From assembly GCA_900548535.1 (NCBI GenBank), contig URLG01000038.1:1-25169 (forward strand): DNA of 25,169 nt, written 5' to 3'. The position numbers and the translations under genes were made by a program. The DNA is from Candidatus Segatella intestinihominis. Its GTDB lineage: Bacteria > Bacteroidota > Bacteroidia > Bacteroidales > Bacteroidaceae. This document shows, piece after piece, positions 1-6,672 of this stretch; the first letter of the stretch is position 1; the number at the start of each line of letters is the position of its first letter. The notes under the pieces are model-generated. The model made no database searches and was not told the origin of the DNA. It saw only the letters and a list, made by a program, of their open reading frames with translations.

Positions 1-60
1 GCTACCTTTTTGACCTCTGTGTCATCTTATGAGGGCGGTTGCGGATTTGAGGAATTTTAG
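1..60 (+). CDS. Possible 3' end of an upstream gene (partial, unidentified)
   Basis: Frame 1 is open from the window edge to a TAG at 58-60 and would encode about 19 C-terminal residues, ending in GGCGFEEF. Nothing identifies the protein, and 19 open codons is weak evidence of coding. The other frames close early. Confidence 0.25.
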   Translation, partial: ATFLTSVSSYEGGCGFEEF

Positions 61-140
61 AAAATCAAAACTTTATTCAAAAAAAACTGGTACGGCTAAC
101 CCGCTGATAAATAGTGGGGACGCTGTATTGGTGGTTTACC

Positions 141-178
141 GATTATCACAGATTTCTTTTGATTTTCTTGGTGGTTTC
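141..178 (+). repeat. Copy A of an island promoter-type repeat (lacks the -7 half)
   Basis: This 38-bp segment matches 5703-5740 at 37 of 38 positions, and its right part matches 4861-4878. In those other copies the sequence continues into AAGAAAAAAGCGTA and a TAnnTTTG box. Here the -7 box is absent and the sequence joins directly to the transposase-like scrap at 189, so this copy is probably a dead promoter left by rearrangement. Confidence 0.7.
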
Positions 179-188
179 GAGTCAAATA

Positions 189-329
189 ATGCAATTAAAT
201 GAATTGTTGGAGAAGGATGAGATGCTTCGTAAGGTCATTAAGGGCATGCTGGAAAACGGTATGTCGCTTGATGCTATTGCTGAAATGTTGAATAAAACTG
301 TGGATGAAGTAAAACAAATAGAGGGCTAA
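189..329 (+). pseudogene. 3' remnant of a PD-(D/E)XK family transposase-like gene (copy 1)
   Basis: Only a C-terminal tail remains, about 46 codons ending in LNKTVDEVKQIEG. A tail of the form xGMSLDAIAEMLNKTVDEV is a typical C-terminal helix-turn-helix-like end of PDDEXK_2 / Rpn-type transposase-like proteins in Bacteroidota. The last 100 bp (231-330) match 4631-4730 at 93 of 100 positions, and the second copy carries more of the family's body. The nuclease core is missing, and the open frame upstream is promoter-repeat sequence rather than protein. Family assignment rests on the tail plus comparison with copy 2. Confidence 0.6.
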
Positions 330-330
330 A
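231..330 (+). repeat. 100-bp direct repeat, left copy (partner 4631-4730)
   Basis: Direct comparison gives 7 mismatches in 100 aligned bases and no gaps against 4631-4730. Both copies end in the same stop and trailing A. The two copies lie 4,400 bp apart in the same orientation and bracket the ATPase/nuclease/DUF262 genes. Recombination between them could delete that cassette. Confidence 0.85.
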
Positions 331-393
331 CTTCGTATTCTTGTCTCAATATTCGGAAACTTTTACTAAAAAATCAAAGATTCATGCATTTTC

Positions 394-425
394 TTTGGCG
401 GTTACGAAAAAAAAAGGTATATTTG
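394..425 (+). promoter_or_regulatory. Bacteroidota-type promoter for the ATPase operon
   Basis: TTTG at 394-397, a 20-bp spacer, and TATATTTG at 418-425 match the Bacteroides -33/-7 consensus (TTTG, about 20 bp, TAnnTTTG). Transcription would start near 431, giving a leader of about 18 nt before the ATG at 449. The leader is A-rich with no Shine-Dalgarno sequence, as usual in this phylum. Confidence 0.7.
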
Positions 426-448
426 CAATTCAATAAAGGATTATAAAT

Positions 449-1687
449 ATGGCTAGACTGATTATAAGAAATATTGGACCTATAAAGGATGTGGACATAG
501 AACTGAATAAAGTCAATGTCTTCATCGGGGAGCAAAGTAGTGGAAAGAGTACAATCGCTAAGATTATAAGCTTCTGCTCATGGCTGGAAAAAACTGTAAA
601 TAAGGACGATGTGTTCTTTGGTAAGGGTAAAGAGGCATATTGCCGTTTACAGACTTATCATCATATTCAGTCATATTTTCGCGAGGATTCTGTTATATGC
701 TATCTTGGCGAGAACCTCGCTTATGCCTTTAATTGGCCAGCCGAAGAGCAGATTCCTTATCCTGGATGGGAAATCTTTAATAGCGAGCATTTCTCTGAAA
801 AGGAAGTGTTCTTGTTTCCTGCTTCTAAGGTGGTTAATCCTAAGGTTATCTATATTCCTGCTGAACGTAATTTCGTTTCTGTGGTTCCTAATCTGCAAAA
901 GTATGCCGAGAATGATGATAACTTGATGGAGTTCCTGTTAAGTTGGCAGGAAGCAAGGAAAAAGTATTCTGCTTCTCATAAACTCGCTCTTCTCAATTTA
1001 GGCATGGACTTCTACTCTCAAGATGGTGTCTCTAATATGGTGTCTCTTCCACAAGGTGGGGTGGTTGCCTTGGAGGCTGCATCAAGTGGATTGCAGAGTA
1101 TCGTTCCTTTGCTCACTCTGATAGACTGGTTGGCGAAGGGCATCTATCAGGAGAATAAACCTTATTCTTTCGAGGAAATCGAGAAAATCAGACATTTGCT
1201 TGATGAGGTAGGAAAGGATTTGTCTCTTAGCGACAATGATAGCTTGAAGGAACGGTTGGCTGGTATTGTGAGTGGTAAGATTTATACGCATACGCAGTTT
1301 GTTATAGAAGAGCCGGAACAGAATTTGTTCCCTACAACCCAGCGTGATTTGGTGTATTACTTGCTGAAGGCCATCAATCATGGAAGAAAACATCGCTTGG
1401 TGGTTACTACTCATAGTCCTTATATTCTTCATGCTTTCAACAATAGCATGATATTAGGACAGGTACAGACCGAGTTGCCTGAAGAACTTAAAGAGGAGTT
1501 GGATTGCAAGGATGCTGCAATTTTGCCAGAGTTTGTGAGCGTTTGGCAGATTTCTGATGGCAGTCTTGTTGATATTAAGGATGGTAGGACGAATACAATT
1601 GGTAAGCATTATTTCAATGATGTGATGAATGACATATTGGATGATTATTATCTGATGTTGCCATATATTAAAATTGCAAAATCATGA
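449..1687 (+). CDS. AAA/ABC-type ATPase, first gene of a two-gene defence-like module
   Basis: 412 residues with the layout of SMC/ABC-like AAA ATPases (AAA_15/AAA_21/OLD-like). The first strand 'IRNIGPIKDVDIEL' leads into a Walker A GEQSSGKST at residues 27-35. An ABC-signature-like SSGLQS lies near 212-218, a Walker B FVIEEPEQNLFP at about 284-295, and an H-loop TTHSPYI with His322. There is no coiled-coil arm and no C-terminal TOPRIM domain, so this is not a full OLD nuclease; any effector activity should lie in the partner. It overlaps the next gene by four bases (ATGA at 1684-1687), which implies translational coupling. ATPases of this type act as sensors in PARIS, Septu and related systems. 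Its role here is inferred from that and from its neighbours. Confidence 0.85.
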   Translation: MARLIIRNIGPIKDVDIELNKVNVFIGEQSSGKSTIAKIISFCSWLEKTVNKDDVFFGKGKEAYCRLQTYHHIQSYFREDSVICYLGENLAYAFNWPAEEQIPYPGWEIFNSEHFSEKEVFLFPASKVVNPKVIYIPAERNFVSVVPNLQKYAENDDNLMEFLLSWQEARKKYSASHKLALLNLGMDFYSQDGVSNMVSLPQGGVVALEAASSGLQSIVPLLTLIDWLAKGIYQENKPYSFEEIEKIRHLLDEVGKDLSLSDNDSLKERLAGIVSGKIYTHTQFVIEEPEQNLFPTTQRDLVYYLLKAINHGRKHRLVVTTHSPYILHAFNNSMILGQVQTELPEELKEELDCKDAAILPEFVSVWQISDGSLVDIKDGRTNTIGKHYFNDVMNDILDDYYLMLPYIKIAKS

Positions 1688-2265
1688 TAAAGAAGCTGTT
1701 GGATGTGTTGCCCGAACACAAGTATTACCTTGAAACACTTCAGGGTAAGGTGCTCTATGTAGCAGATTGGAAGGATGAAAATAATGGTGGCATTTCTTTT
1801 ACCGATTATGAAGTGGAAAGAGCTGCTGTAAGGTTGTTGAATCCTAATATGCTTTCTGTATGCTGTGATAAGTTCCCGGAAAATGCTTTGCCAATTAAGA
1901 AAGGGTGCTTTTCACAGCAATGTGAGTGTGTCTTGTGTCCTAATGAAGAAGCTTTTGTTGTTGATAATTGGGTGTTGTTTATAGAAACAAAGTATGCTAA
2001 AGATGAAACAAGGGCTCGCGATGAAAGGAATAACTATCCACAAAAAATGGTTAGTCAGATAGAGGCTACTGTAGAATATTTCAGAAAGAAAGGAATTTTG
2101 GAAGAAAATAAAGTTGTGTATGCAATAGTTTCTTTTCCAATGCTGGATAATTATAATGCTTGGTTTGATCAAAATTTAATTCATGAAGCATTGGCAAAAC
2201 ATCAAATAATTGTAAGAGCGACAAATCAGACCAAAATATTGAATAAACAGGTTATTCTACTTTAG
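1684..2265 (+). CDS. Small PD-(D/E)XK-like protein coupled to the ATPase; putative effector
   Basis: 193 residues; I do not recognise a named family. Asp94, then Glu101-Thr-Lys103 in the hydrophobic strand VLFIETKYA, fits the D...ExK active site of PD-(D/E)XK nucleases. Glu43 or Glu45 in the preceding helix and a Gln-rich helix afterwards (QKMVSQIE) fit the usual positions of helper residues. Between the first helix and the active site lies a cysteine-rich stretch (Cys60, 61, 75, 80, 82, 85) that could bind a metal; this is not standard for the fold. There is no TOPRIM or HNH motif, which separates it from PARIS AriB and Septu PtuB. The ATGA overlap with the ATPase makes a sensor-effector pair the most natural reading. 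Nuclease activity is an inference from motif spacing. Confidence 0.65.
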   Translation: MIKKLLDVLPEHKYYLETLQGKVLYVADWKDENNGGISFTDYEVERAAVRLLNPNMLSVCCDKFPENALPIKKGCFSQQCECVLCPNEEAFVVDNWVLFIETKYAKDETRARDERNNYPQKMVSQIEATVEYFRKKGILEENKVVYAIVSFPMLDNYNAWFDQNLIHEALAKHQIIVRATNQTKILNKQVILL

Positions 2266-2391
2266 AAGGAGCCTTTATATTTCCATGGTAAATTTATTGT
2301 AAGCCATCGGTTAACCCCGCAACTGTTCCCTTGACCGCAAATATTGAAAGATACCTGCACTAGGCTACAAAATAATATATAACTTGATAAT
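2266..2391 (+). other. 126-bp gap between the ATPase pair and the DUF262 gene
   Basis: No gene is visible. I found no TAnnTTTG box and no convincing hairpin with a T-run, so the DUF262 gene may be transcribed from the promoter at 394. Confidence 0.4.
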
Positions 2392-4236
2392 ATGGCACAA
2401 GAAATAATTCCTGATAAGCAAAGTGTACTTACTTGCTTGAAACAGAAAGTGTATTACGTTGATTTCTATCAGCGTGAGTATGTTTGGACCAAGAATACTG
2501 TGGAGGTTCTCTTGAATGATATCTTCTACGCCTTCGAAATCTCGTATAAAGAGCATAGGGATGAGGAAATGTCACAAGAGGTGTTGGAAAAGTATAACTG
2601 GTATTATCTCAATGTCTTTATCACCAATAAAGTGGATGGGAAGGTGTTTATCGTTGATGGTCAACAGCGCCTTTCTACGCTTACTTTGATTGCTACGAAG
2701 CTTTATCATATTACAAATAATGATAATCTCAAAGATATCCTCCGTGATTGCATCTTTGCGAAGGATCAGTTTAAAGGCAATGTATTTTGTATCGATAATG
2801 ACAAAAGAAAAAATGTGATGCAATGTATACTTGATGGTTCTGAATATCAGGATACTTATAAAAACAAGACAGAAGAGACTATCATCGAGAGATATGAGGA
2901 TATCAGCAAGTTTATCGATGACAAACGCTTGGATGATGTTGAATTGACTGCTTTCATCTATTACTTTCTCAACAGATTGGTTCTCGTAGAACTGTCTATC
3001 CAGAAGGATGATACGCCTATGGTCTTTGAGGTAATCAATGACCGTGGTGAGGCTTTGAAGCCTTTTGAAATTCTGAAGGGAAAGATGATTGGACTCCTTT
3101 CGAAAAGTGATACCACCAAGTATTCTGAAAAGTGGGATGTTGCACTGAATAGAATCAGCGGAAGAGAGGATAACTTCTTTGCTGATTATTTGAAGTCGCA
3201 GTTTGTGTTCAAGAAGAATGCCTCTTTGGAAAAGCAGATTATCAACTCCTACCACCGATATATCTTCGATTATAATGATATTGCTGATAAGCTTTCTTTC
3301 AGAAGAGCTGACAAGAAACATCATGAGAACATTAAACTGTTTATCAACAATGAGTTGGATTACTATACTTCTCTGTATGCTAAGATCTTGACTTGTGGTG
3401 ATGATTTTGTGCAGTATAATCTGAATATCAATGATATCTCTGGTATTTATCAGCAGATTATGGCTGCCTGCGATGTCAATGATGAGCTAACGGACGAGAA
3501 GATTCATGCGATTGCTAAAGAGGCGGATAGGCTCTGGGTGCTCTTTGTTCTGAATGGTATTTACGATAGCAACGATTTTCAGGATGTTTCTTATCGCTTA
3601 AATGGGAAACTGAAAGGCCTGGATATGGCTTCCTACCGTGAGGTGTATGACGGAATCATCATGCAGAGTATCCGAGAGAAACGTAATGTTTCAGGAGAAG
3701 TTTCTTTGTTGGATTTCAATAGCTTCCTAAGGAAAAACTATACGAATACGAACCGCCGATTCCTGCGTTATCTGTTCTCGAGGGTTGAGAAGTTTATCTG
3801 TGAGCATACGAATCAGAATATGCAGAATGATATCTACTATATCTCTACTAAAACCGGTAATAAGACGGGATACCATATTGAGCATATTCTCTCTGAAAAT
3901 GAAAAGAACAGGGGGTATTTTAAGGATGCTGAGGAATTTGAAGATCAACGCAACCTGTTAGGTGGCTTGCTCTTGCTGAAGGGGTTAGATAATATCTCTT
4001 CTGGTAATGAAGAGTATTCGGACAAACTGAAAACTTATAGCAATGGTTTGGTATGGGGGCATTCGCTTTGCGAAGATTACTATCATGCCAACAAGGATTT
4101 TGATAAGTTTAATAAGGAGTTATCTGATAAGTGTGATGTTGGATTCAAGGCTTATCGTGTATTTGATCAAAATGCATTGAGGGAGCGAAGTAGATTGCTG
4201 TATGAAATCGTGAAAGTAATATGGGAAGTTTCGTGA
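2392..4236 (+). CDS. GmrSD-like DUF262 / DUF1524 (HNH) restriction nuclease
   Basis: 614 residues with both halves of the GmrSD architecture in one chain. The N-terminal DUF262 has the FYQREYVW motif near residues 25-32 and VDGQQRLSTLTL at 88-99; DGQQR is the family's NTP-binding signature in a ParB-like fold. The C-terminal DUF1524 carries HIEHILSENEKN from His495 (His-x-Glu-His), followed by DQRNLLGG, the HNH-nuclease pattern. Related proteins cut glucosylated-hydroxymethylcytosine phage DNA (GmrSD, type IV restriction) or act with phosphorothioate modification (SspE). No dnd or ssp genes are in the window, so a stand-alone type IV role is more likely. It follows the ATPase pair on the same strand. 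The substrate is not predictable from sequence. Confidence 0.88.
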   Translation: MAQEIIPDKQSVLTCLKQKVYYVDFYQREYVWTKNTVEVLLNDIFYAFEISYKEHRDEEMSQEVLEKYNWYYLNVFITNKVDGKVFIVDGQQRLSTLTLIATKLYHITNNDNLKDILRDCIFAKDQFKGNVFCIDNDKRKNVMQCILDGSEYQDTYKNKTEETIIERYEDISKFIDDKRLDDVELTAFIYYFLNRLVLVELSIQKDDTPMVFEVINDRGEALKPFEILKGKMIGLLSKSDTTKYSEKWDVALNRISGREDNFFADYLKSQFVFKKNASLEKQIINSYHRYIFDYNDIADKLSFRRADKKHHENIKLFINNELDYYTSLYAKILTCGDDFVQYNLNINDISGIYQQIMAACDVNDELTDEKIHAIAKEADRLWVLFVLNGIYDSNDFQDVSYRLNGKLKGLDMASYREVYDGIIMQSIREKRNVSGEVSLLDFNSFLRKNYTNTNRRFLRYLFSRVEKFICEHTNQNMQNDIYYISTKTGNKTGYHIEHILSENEKNRGYFKDAEEFEDQRNLLGGLLLLKGLDNISSGNEEYSDKLKTYSNGLVWGHSLCEDYYHANKDFDKFNKELSDKCDVGFKAYRVFDQNALRERSRLLYEIVKVIWEVS

Positions 4237-4324
4237 TTTTTAGATTTTCTATGTTCCTCTTACAAGGAGAGCTTCATCCTCTTATTCAAGCCTTTTAAGA
4301 GTTTAAGTGGAGCTTTGGGGAAGC

Positions 4325-4729
4325 TCTGGAAGACTTCATGCCACTGTCTTGGATGAAGACAATCAGCCGTACTTGATGTTGATTGAACTTCAAAAGATAT
4401 GGCTGCCAACTGAGACTTTGCGCTTTCGCCGTTATCTTGCATTGTAATATAATAACGAGGAGAATATGTTGAAGGAAGAGCATGAGAAGTATGCTATTCC
4501 TGATCCTTTTGTAGAGAGTTAGCAGCATGATAGCATCATTGTGCAGATTCCTTTGTTGCATGGAAGGGTTAACAAACGCTTGGAGAAGGTTCTTTGCTTG
4601 TTTGATCAAACGAATGTTGCGGACAACATAAAGGTGATTAAGGGCATGCAGGAAAATGGTATGTTGCTTGATGCTATTGTTGAAATGTTGAATAAAACTG
4701 TGGATGAAGTAAGGCAAATAGAGGGCTAA
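4325..4729 (+). pseudogene. Decayed PD-(D/E)XK family transposase-like gene (copy 2)
   Basis: Read in one frame, this stretch gives the core of a PDDEXK_2-type protein: LDEDNQPYLMLIELQKIW (the E-x-Q/K strand), then TETLRFRRYLA, a middle part ending in IPDPFVES, HDSIIVQIPLLHGRVNKRLE, VLCLFDQTNVADN and the tail LNKTVDEVRQIEG. In-frame stops TAA at 4445-4447 and TAG at 4520-4522 break it, and the region between them appears shortened. Upstream (about 4260-4325) a similar fragment continues in another frame, consistent with a frameshift. The intact family (transposase-like, Rpn-related) is common in Bacteroidota. The final 100 bp duplicate 231-330. Confidence 0.75.
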
Positions 4730-4730
4730 A
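4631..4730 (+). repeat. 100-bp direct repeat, right copy (partner 231-330)
   Basis: 93 of 100 positions are identical to 231-330 with no gaps. It encodes the C-terminal tail of the transposase-like pseudogene. Confidence 0.85.
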
Positions 4731-4848
4731 TATCTTGTCGTCAGCAGTCTTTATGGTCAGATTACCAAGAGGATATGAAGGGTTACTTTTACTATACAAT
4801 GTCAAGGATTGTAAAGAGCTGATTTTGCGCTAATTTGCTGGTAACTTG

Positions 4849-4898
4849 CAGATTTCTTGTGATTTTCTTGGTGGTTTCAAGAAAAAAGCGTATTTTTG
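4849..4898 (+). promoter_or_regulatory. Island promoter cassette, copy B, driving the DUF4065 gene
   Basis: A TTG at 4868-4870, a 20-bp spacer and TATTTTTG at 4891-4898 fit the Bacteroidota promoter pattern. Positions 4849-4892 match 5711-5754 at 42 of 44 positions, so the same promoter sits in front of two unrelated genes. The predicted transcript has a leader of about 27 nt before the ATG at 4932. Confidence 0.7.
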
Positions 4899-4931
4899 CG
4901 GCAGAAGTGTTAAATATAGAAGGAATTGATT

Positions 4932-5612
4932 ATGAGAAATATGAATAGAATGTCGGCGGAAGATATCGCTAAACTAAAGGCGGTAGCTTTGTATGTCTTA
5001 GATAAATGTGGTGAAACGGATTTCATTCATTTGTTTAAGATTATCTATTTTGCGGAAAGGAGCCTCTATGCAAAATATGGTCAACATTTAGTTAAGAGTC
5101 CACTTGAAAAAGTCCCGAATCATATTTTTTGTCTTTGTAACTTATTGACAATCAATGGCACGTTTTCGTAAAAATGACTTTTTCAAGTGGACTCAGTTAA
5201 GGATATTTTTATCGCCATGGAACACGGACCGGTTCCCTCTCATCTTTATGATGCCTTGAAATTAATGAATAGCAAGGGAAACAATAAGGATGTCAAGGCT
5301 ATTAGCGATTCTTTATTACCTGCTGGGGGAGAATGCGCCTGGTTTTTTGTGAAAGCTGGAGAAAAACCTGACTTGGACGAATTAAGTAAAGCTGAGATAG
5401 AAGAGTTGGATGCCGCTATTGATAAATACAAGAATGTGGATACAAAGACTTTGTCTGAGTTATCTCATGATTCTGCTTGGCATGAGGCATGGGATAAGAA
5501 TCATAATGCTGTCATGACCTCTCTTAATATTGCAAAAGCAGGTGATGCTTCTAATGAGTTTTTAGAGTATCTTCAGGAACAGGAATTTATCGATTCTATT
5601 TTGGAGGCTTAG
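4932..5612 (+). pseudogene. SocA-like / DUF4065 (Panacea) protein gene, interrupted by a MITE
   Basis: The two halves lie in the same frame: 4932-5095 encodes an N-terminus with LFKIIYFAERSLYAKYG, and 5201-5612 encodes DIFIAMEHGPVPSHLYDALK and the remainder. Together they give the DUF4065 pattern (K-x-x-YFA...YG...D...A...GPVPS..YD). Between them is a 99-bp element plus a 6-bp target duplication, 105 bp (35 codons) in all, carrying an in-frame TAA at 5169-5171. Removing it restores a 191-residue protein reading ...YGQHLVKDIFIAMEHGPVPS. As it stands, translation would stop after 79 residues. DUF4065 proteins are antitoxins in SocAB and Panacea toxin-antitoxin pairs and are also proteolytic adaptors. 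No clear toxin partner is adjacent. The ATG at 4932 is preferred to the TTG at 4926. Confidence 0.85.
5096..5194. mobile_element. 99-bp MITE with perfect 19-bp terminal inverted repeats
   Basis: The left end, gagtccacttgaaaaagtc (5096-5114), is the exact reverse complement of the right end, gactttttcaagtggactc (5176-5194). AGTTAA flanks both sides (5090-5095 and 5195-5200), a 6-bp target-site duplication. The 61-bp interior is AT-rich and encodes nothing. The size, ends and duplication are those of a non-autonomous miniature element moved by a transposase encoded elsewhere; I cannot name the parent IS family. Perfect ends suggest recent insertion. The element could also fold into a long hairpin in the transcript. 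Confidence 0.92.
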
Positions 5613-5661
5613 GCTATGGTCTCAGTCTTTTCCCCTCAGTGAAGAAGAGGTAACCGCTTAT

Positions 5662-5718
5662 TTTTAGTCCCACAGATTTCTTTTAGTCCCACAGATTTCA
5701 CGGATTATCACAGATTTC
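5662..5718 (+). repeat. Three tandem 19-bp units upstream of the DUF3800 promoter
   Basis: 5662-5680 and 5681-5699 are identical copies of ttttagtcccacagatttc. A third unit at 5700-5718 diverges in its first half but keeps cacagatttc. The third unit runs into the promoter cassette, and the same cacagatttc core occurs at 147-156. It is too short and has no spacers for a CRISPR. It could be a binding site array or a slippage product. Confidence 0.8.
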
Positions 5719-5760
5719 TTTTGATTTTCTTGGTGGTTCCAAGAAAAAAGCGTAACTTTG
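5711..5760 (+). promoter_or_regulatory. Island promoter cassette, copy C, driving the DUF3800 gene
   Basis: A TTG at 5730-5732, a 20-bp spacer and TAACTTTG at 5753-5760 fit the -33/-7 pattern. It is near-identical to 4849-4892. With the start codon at 5776, the transcript leader would be only about 9 nt, close to leaderless. Confidence 0.7.
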
Positions 5761-5775
5761 GTAGCAAAAAAAATT

Positions 5776-6600
5776 ATGTATTATATTTGGTTCGATGAAA
5801 GTGATAAAGAGGGAGCGTATTACTCCAATTTCTATGGCGGCATTCTCGTAGATTCTAAAAACTACGAGAATGTGTTAGCTATGTCTAAAACTTTTGTTGA
5901 AGAGTTAGGTATAACTGAGGAAATCAAATGGCAAAAAGTAAACGAATTTTGGTATGAGAAGTATTTGACTCTTGTTGATTTCATCTTTGATTTGTTGGCT
6001 CAAGGTTATATCAAAATACGAATTTTTTTTCGTAATAACCAGTATACGGCTCCCTATTTAACAAGAGAACAAAGACATAAGGCTTATCGTTTGTTATACT
6101 ATCAATTTATCAAGCATGCTTTTGGTTTCCAATATTCTAATCCTGAGAACAAACCTCAGTACTTAAAAATAATGTTGGATGATATTCCTTTGAAGGGTGA
6201 GGATAAGAAGGAGTTTAAGAACTTTATCTATGGACTCAACAATGATAAGGGATTTCAAAAGGCTAATATACATATTCGTGAGTCAGATATTTGTGAAATT
6301 GATTCTTCAGAACATCTTATGTTGCAATTTATGGACTTAATCTTGGGATCGATTTGCTTTCGTCTCAATAATAAGCATAAAATCAAGGATGTTACTACCA
6401 ATCGCAGAGGTAAAAGAACTATTATCAAGGAAAAGCTTTATAAATATATTAATTCCAAGATACGGGAATTGCATCCAGGATTTAATATTGGAGAAAGTAC
6501 TGGCATCAGCCAAATTGAGGAAAGATGGACTTTGCCATACAGCCATTGGAGTTTTAAACCAAGTAATTATGTCCGTGATACTTCGAAAGCAAAAAAATAA
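5776..6600 (+). CDS. DUF3800 domain protein
   Basis: 274 residues from the ATG at 5776. A TTG at 5758 is in frame but lies inside the -7 box, so it cannot be the start. The N-terminus YYIWFDESDKEG has the strand-plus-DES motif that opens DUF3800 proteins. The C-terminal half has the matching acidic helix, DSSEHLMLQFMDLILGSI, where the family keeps a second conserved Asp (LQ-x-x-D). DUF3800 proteins are common in defence islands and near mobile elements; conserved acidic residues hint at a metal-dependent nuclease-like fold, but I know of no established activity. It has its own promoter, and its stop codon lies inside the inverted repeat at 6593-6666, a likely terminator. Confidence 0.8.
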   Translation: MYYIWFDESDKEGAYYSNFYGGILVDSKNYENVLAMSKTFVEELGITEEIKWQKVNEFWYEKYLTLVDFIFDLLAQGYIKIRIFFRNNQYTAPYLTREQRHKAYRLLYYQFIKHAFGFQYSNPENKPQYLKIMLDDIPLKGEDKKEFKNFIYGLNNDKGFQKANIHIRESDICEIDSSEHLMLQFMDLILGSICFRLNNKHKIKDVTTNRRGKRTIIKEKLYKYINSKIRELHPGFNIGESTGISQIEERWTLPYSHWSFKPSNYVRDTSKAKK

Positions 6601-6666
6601 CTCCTGCGTATCTACACGAGTGAGCTACGACACACGTAGCCTTTCAATACGTCAAGAGTTATTTTT
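6593..6666. terminator. Long inverted repeat with nested hairpin; bidirectional terminator
   Basis: The left arm AAAAATAACTCCTGCGTA (6593-6610) pairs with the right arm TACGTCAAGAGTTATTTTT (6648-6666), with one mismatch and one bulge. A second perfect hairpin sits inside: GCTACG (6624-6629), loop ACACA, CGTAGC (6635-6640). The A-run and T-run at the two ends serve as U-tracts for either strand. On the plus strand it closes the DUF3800 transcript and includes that gene's TAA. Confidence 0.7.
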
Positions 6667-6668
6667 CT
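6593..6668 (-). ncRNA. Candidate structured small RNA, antisense to the DUF3800 3' end
   Basis: A consensus minus-strand promoter (6673-6704) would start transcription at about 6666-6669. The transcript would consist almost entirely of the inverted repeat: a 5' arm, the inner GCTACG/CGTAGC hairpin, and a 3' arm ending in seven U residues (the A-run at 6591-6597 on plus), a natural end. The length would be about 75 nt with paired 5' and 3' ends. No reading frame of note is present. The alternative is a chance promoter facing a bidirectional terminator. Confidence 0.4.
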
Positions 6669-6672
6669 ACTG

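Noticed and set aside
449..2265. PARIS (AriA/AriB) or Septu assignment for the ATPase pair
   Set aside because: The second protein has no TOPRIM/DUF4435 or HNH motif; its visible motif is D...ExK.
2266..2391. Riboswitch before the DUF262 gene
   Set aside because: I found no conserved box of a known class and no paired stem beyond short chance matches.
4237..4324. Terminator after the DUF262 gene
   Set aside because: Only short stretches of T and no convincing stem; the sequence reads as frameshifted transposase-like debris.
5662..5718. CRISPR-like array
   Set aside because: The units are 19 bp and directly abutting, with no spacers; no cas genes are in the window.
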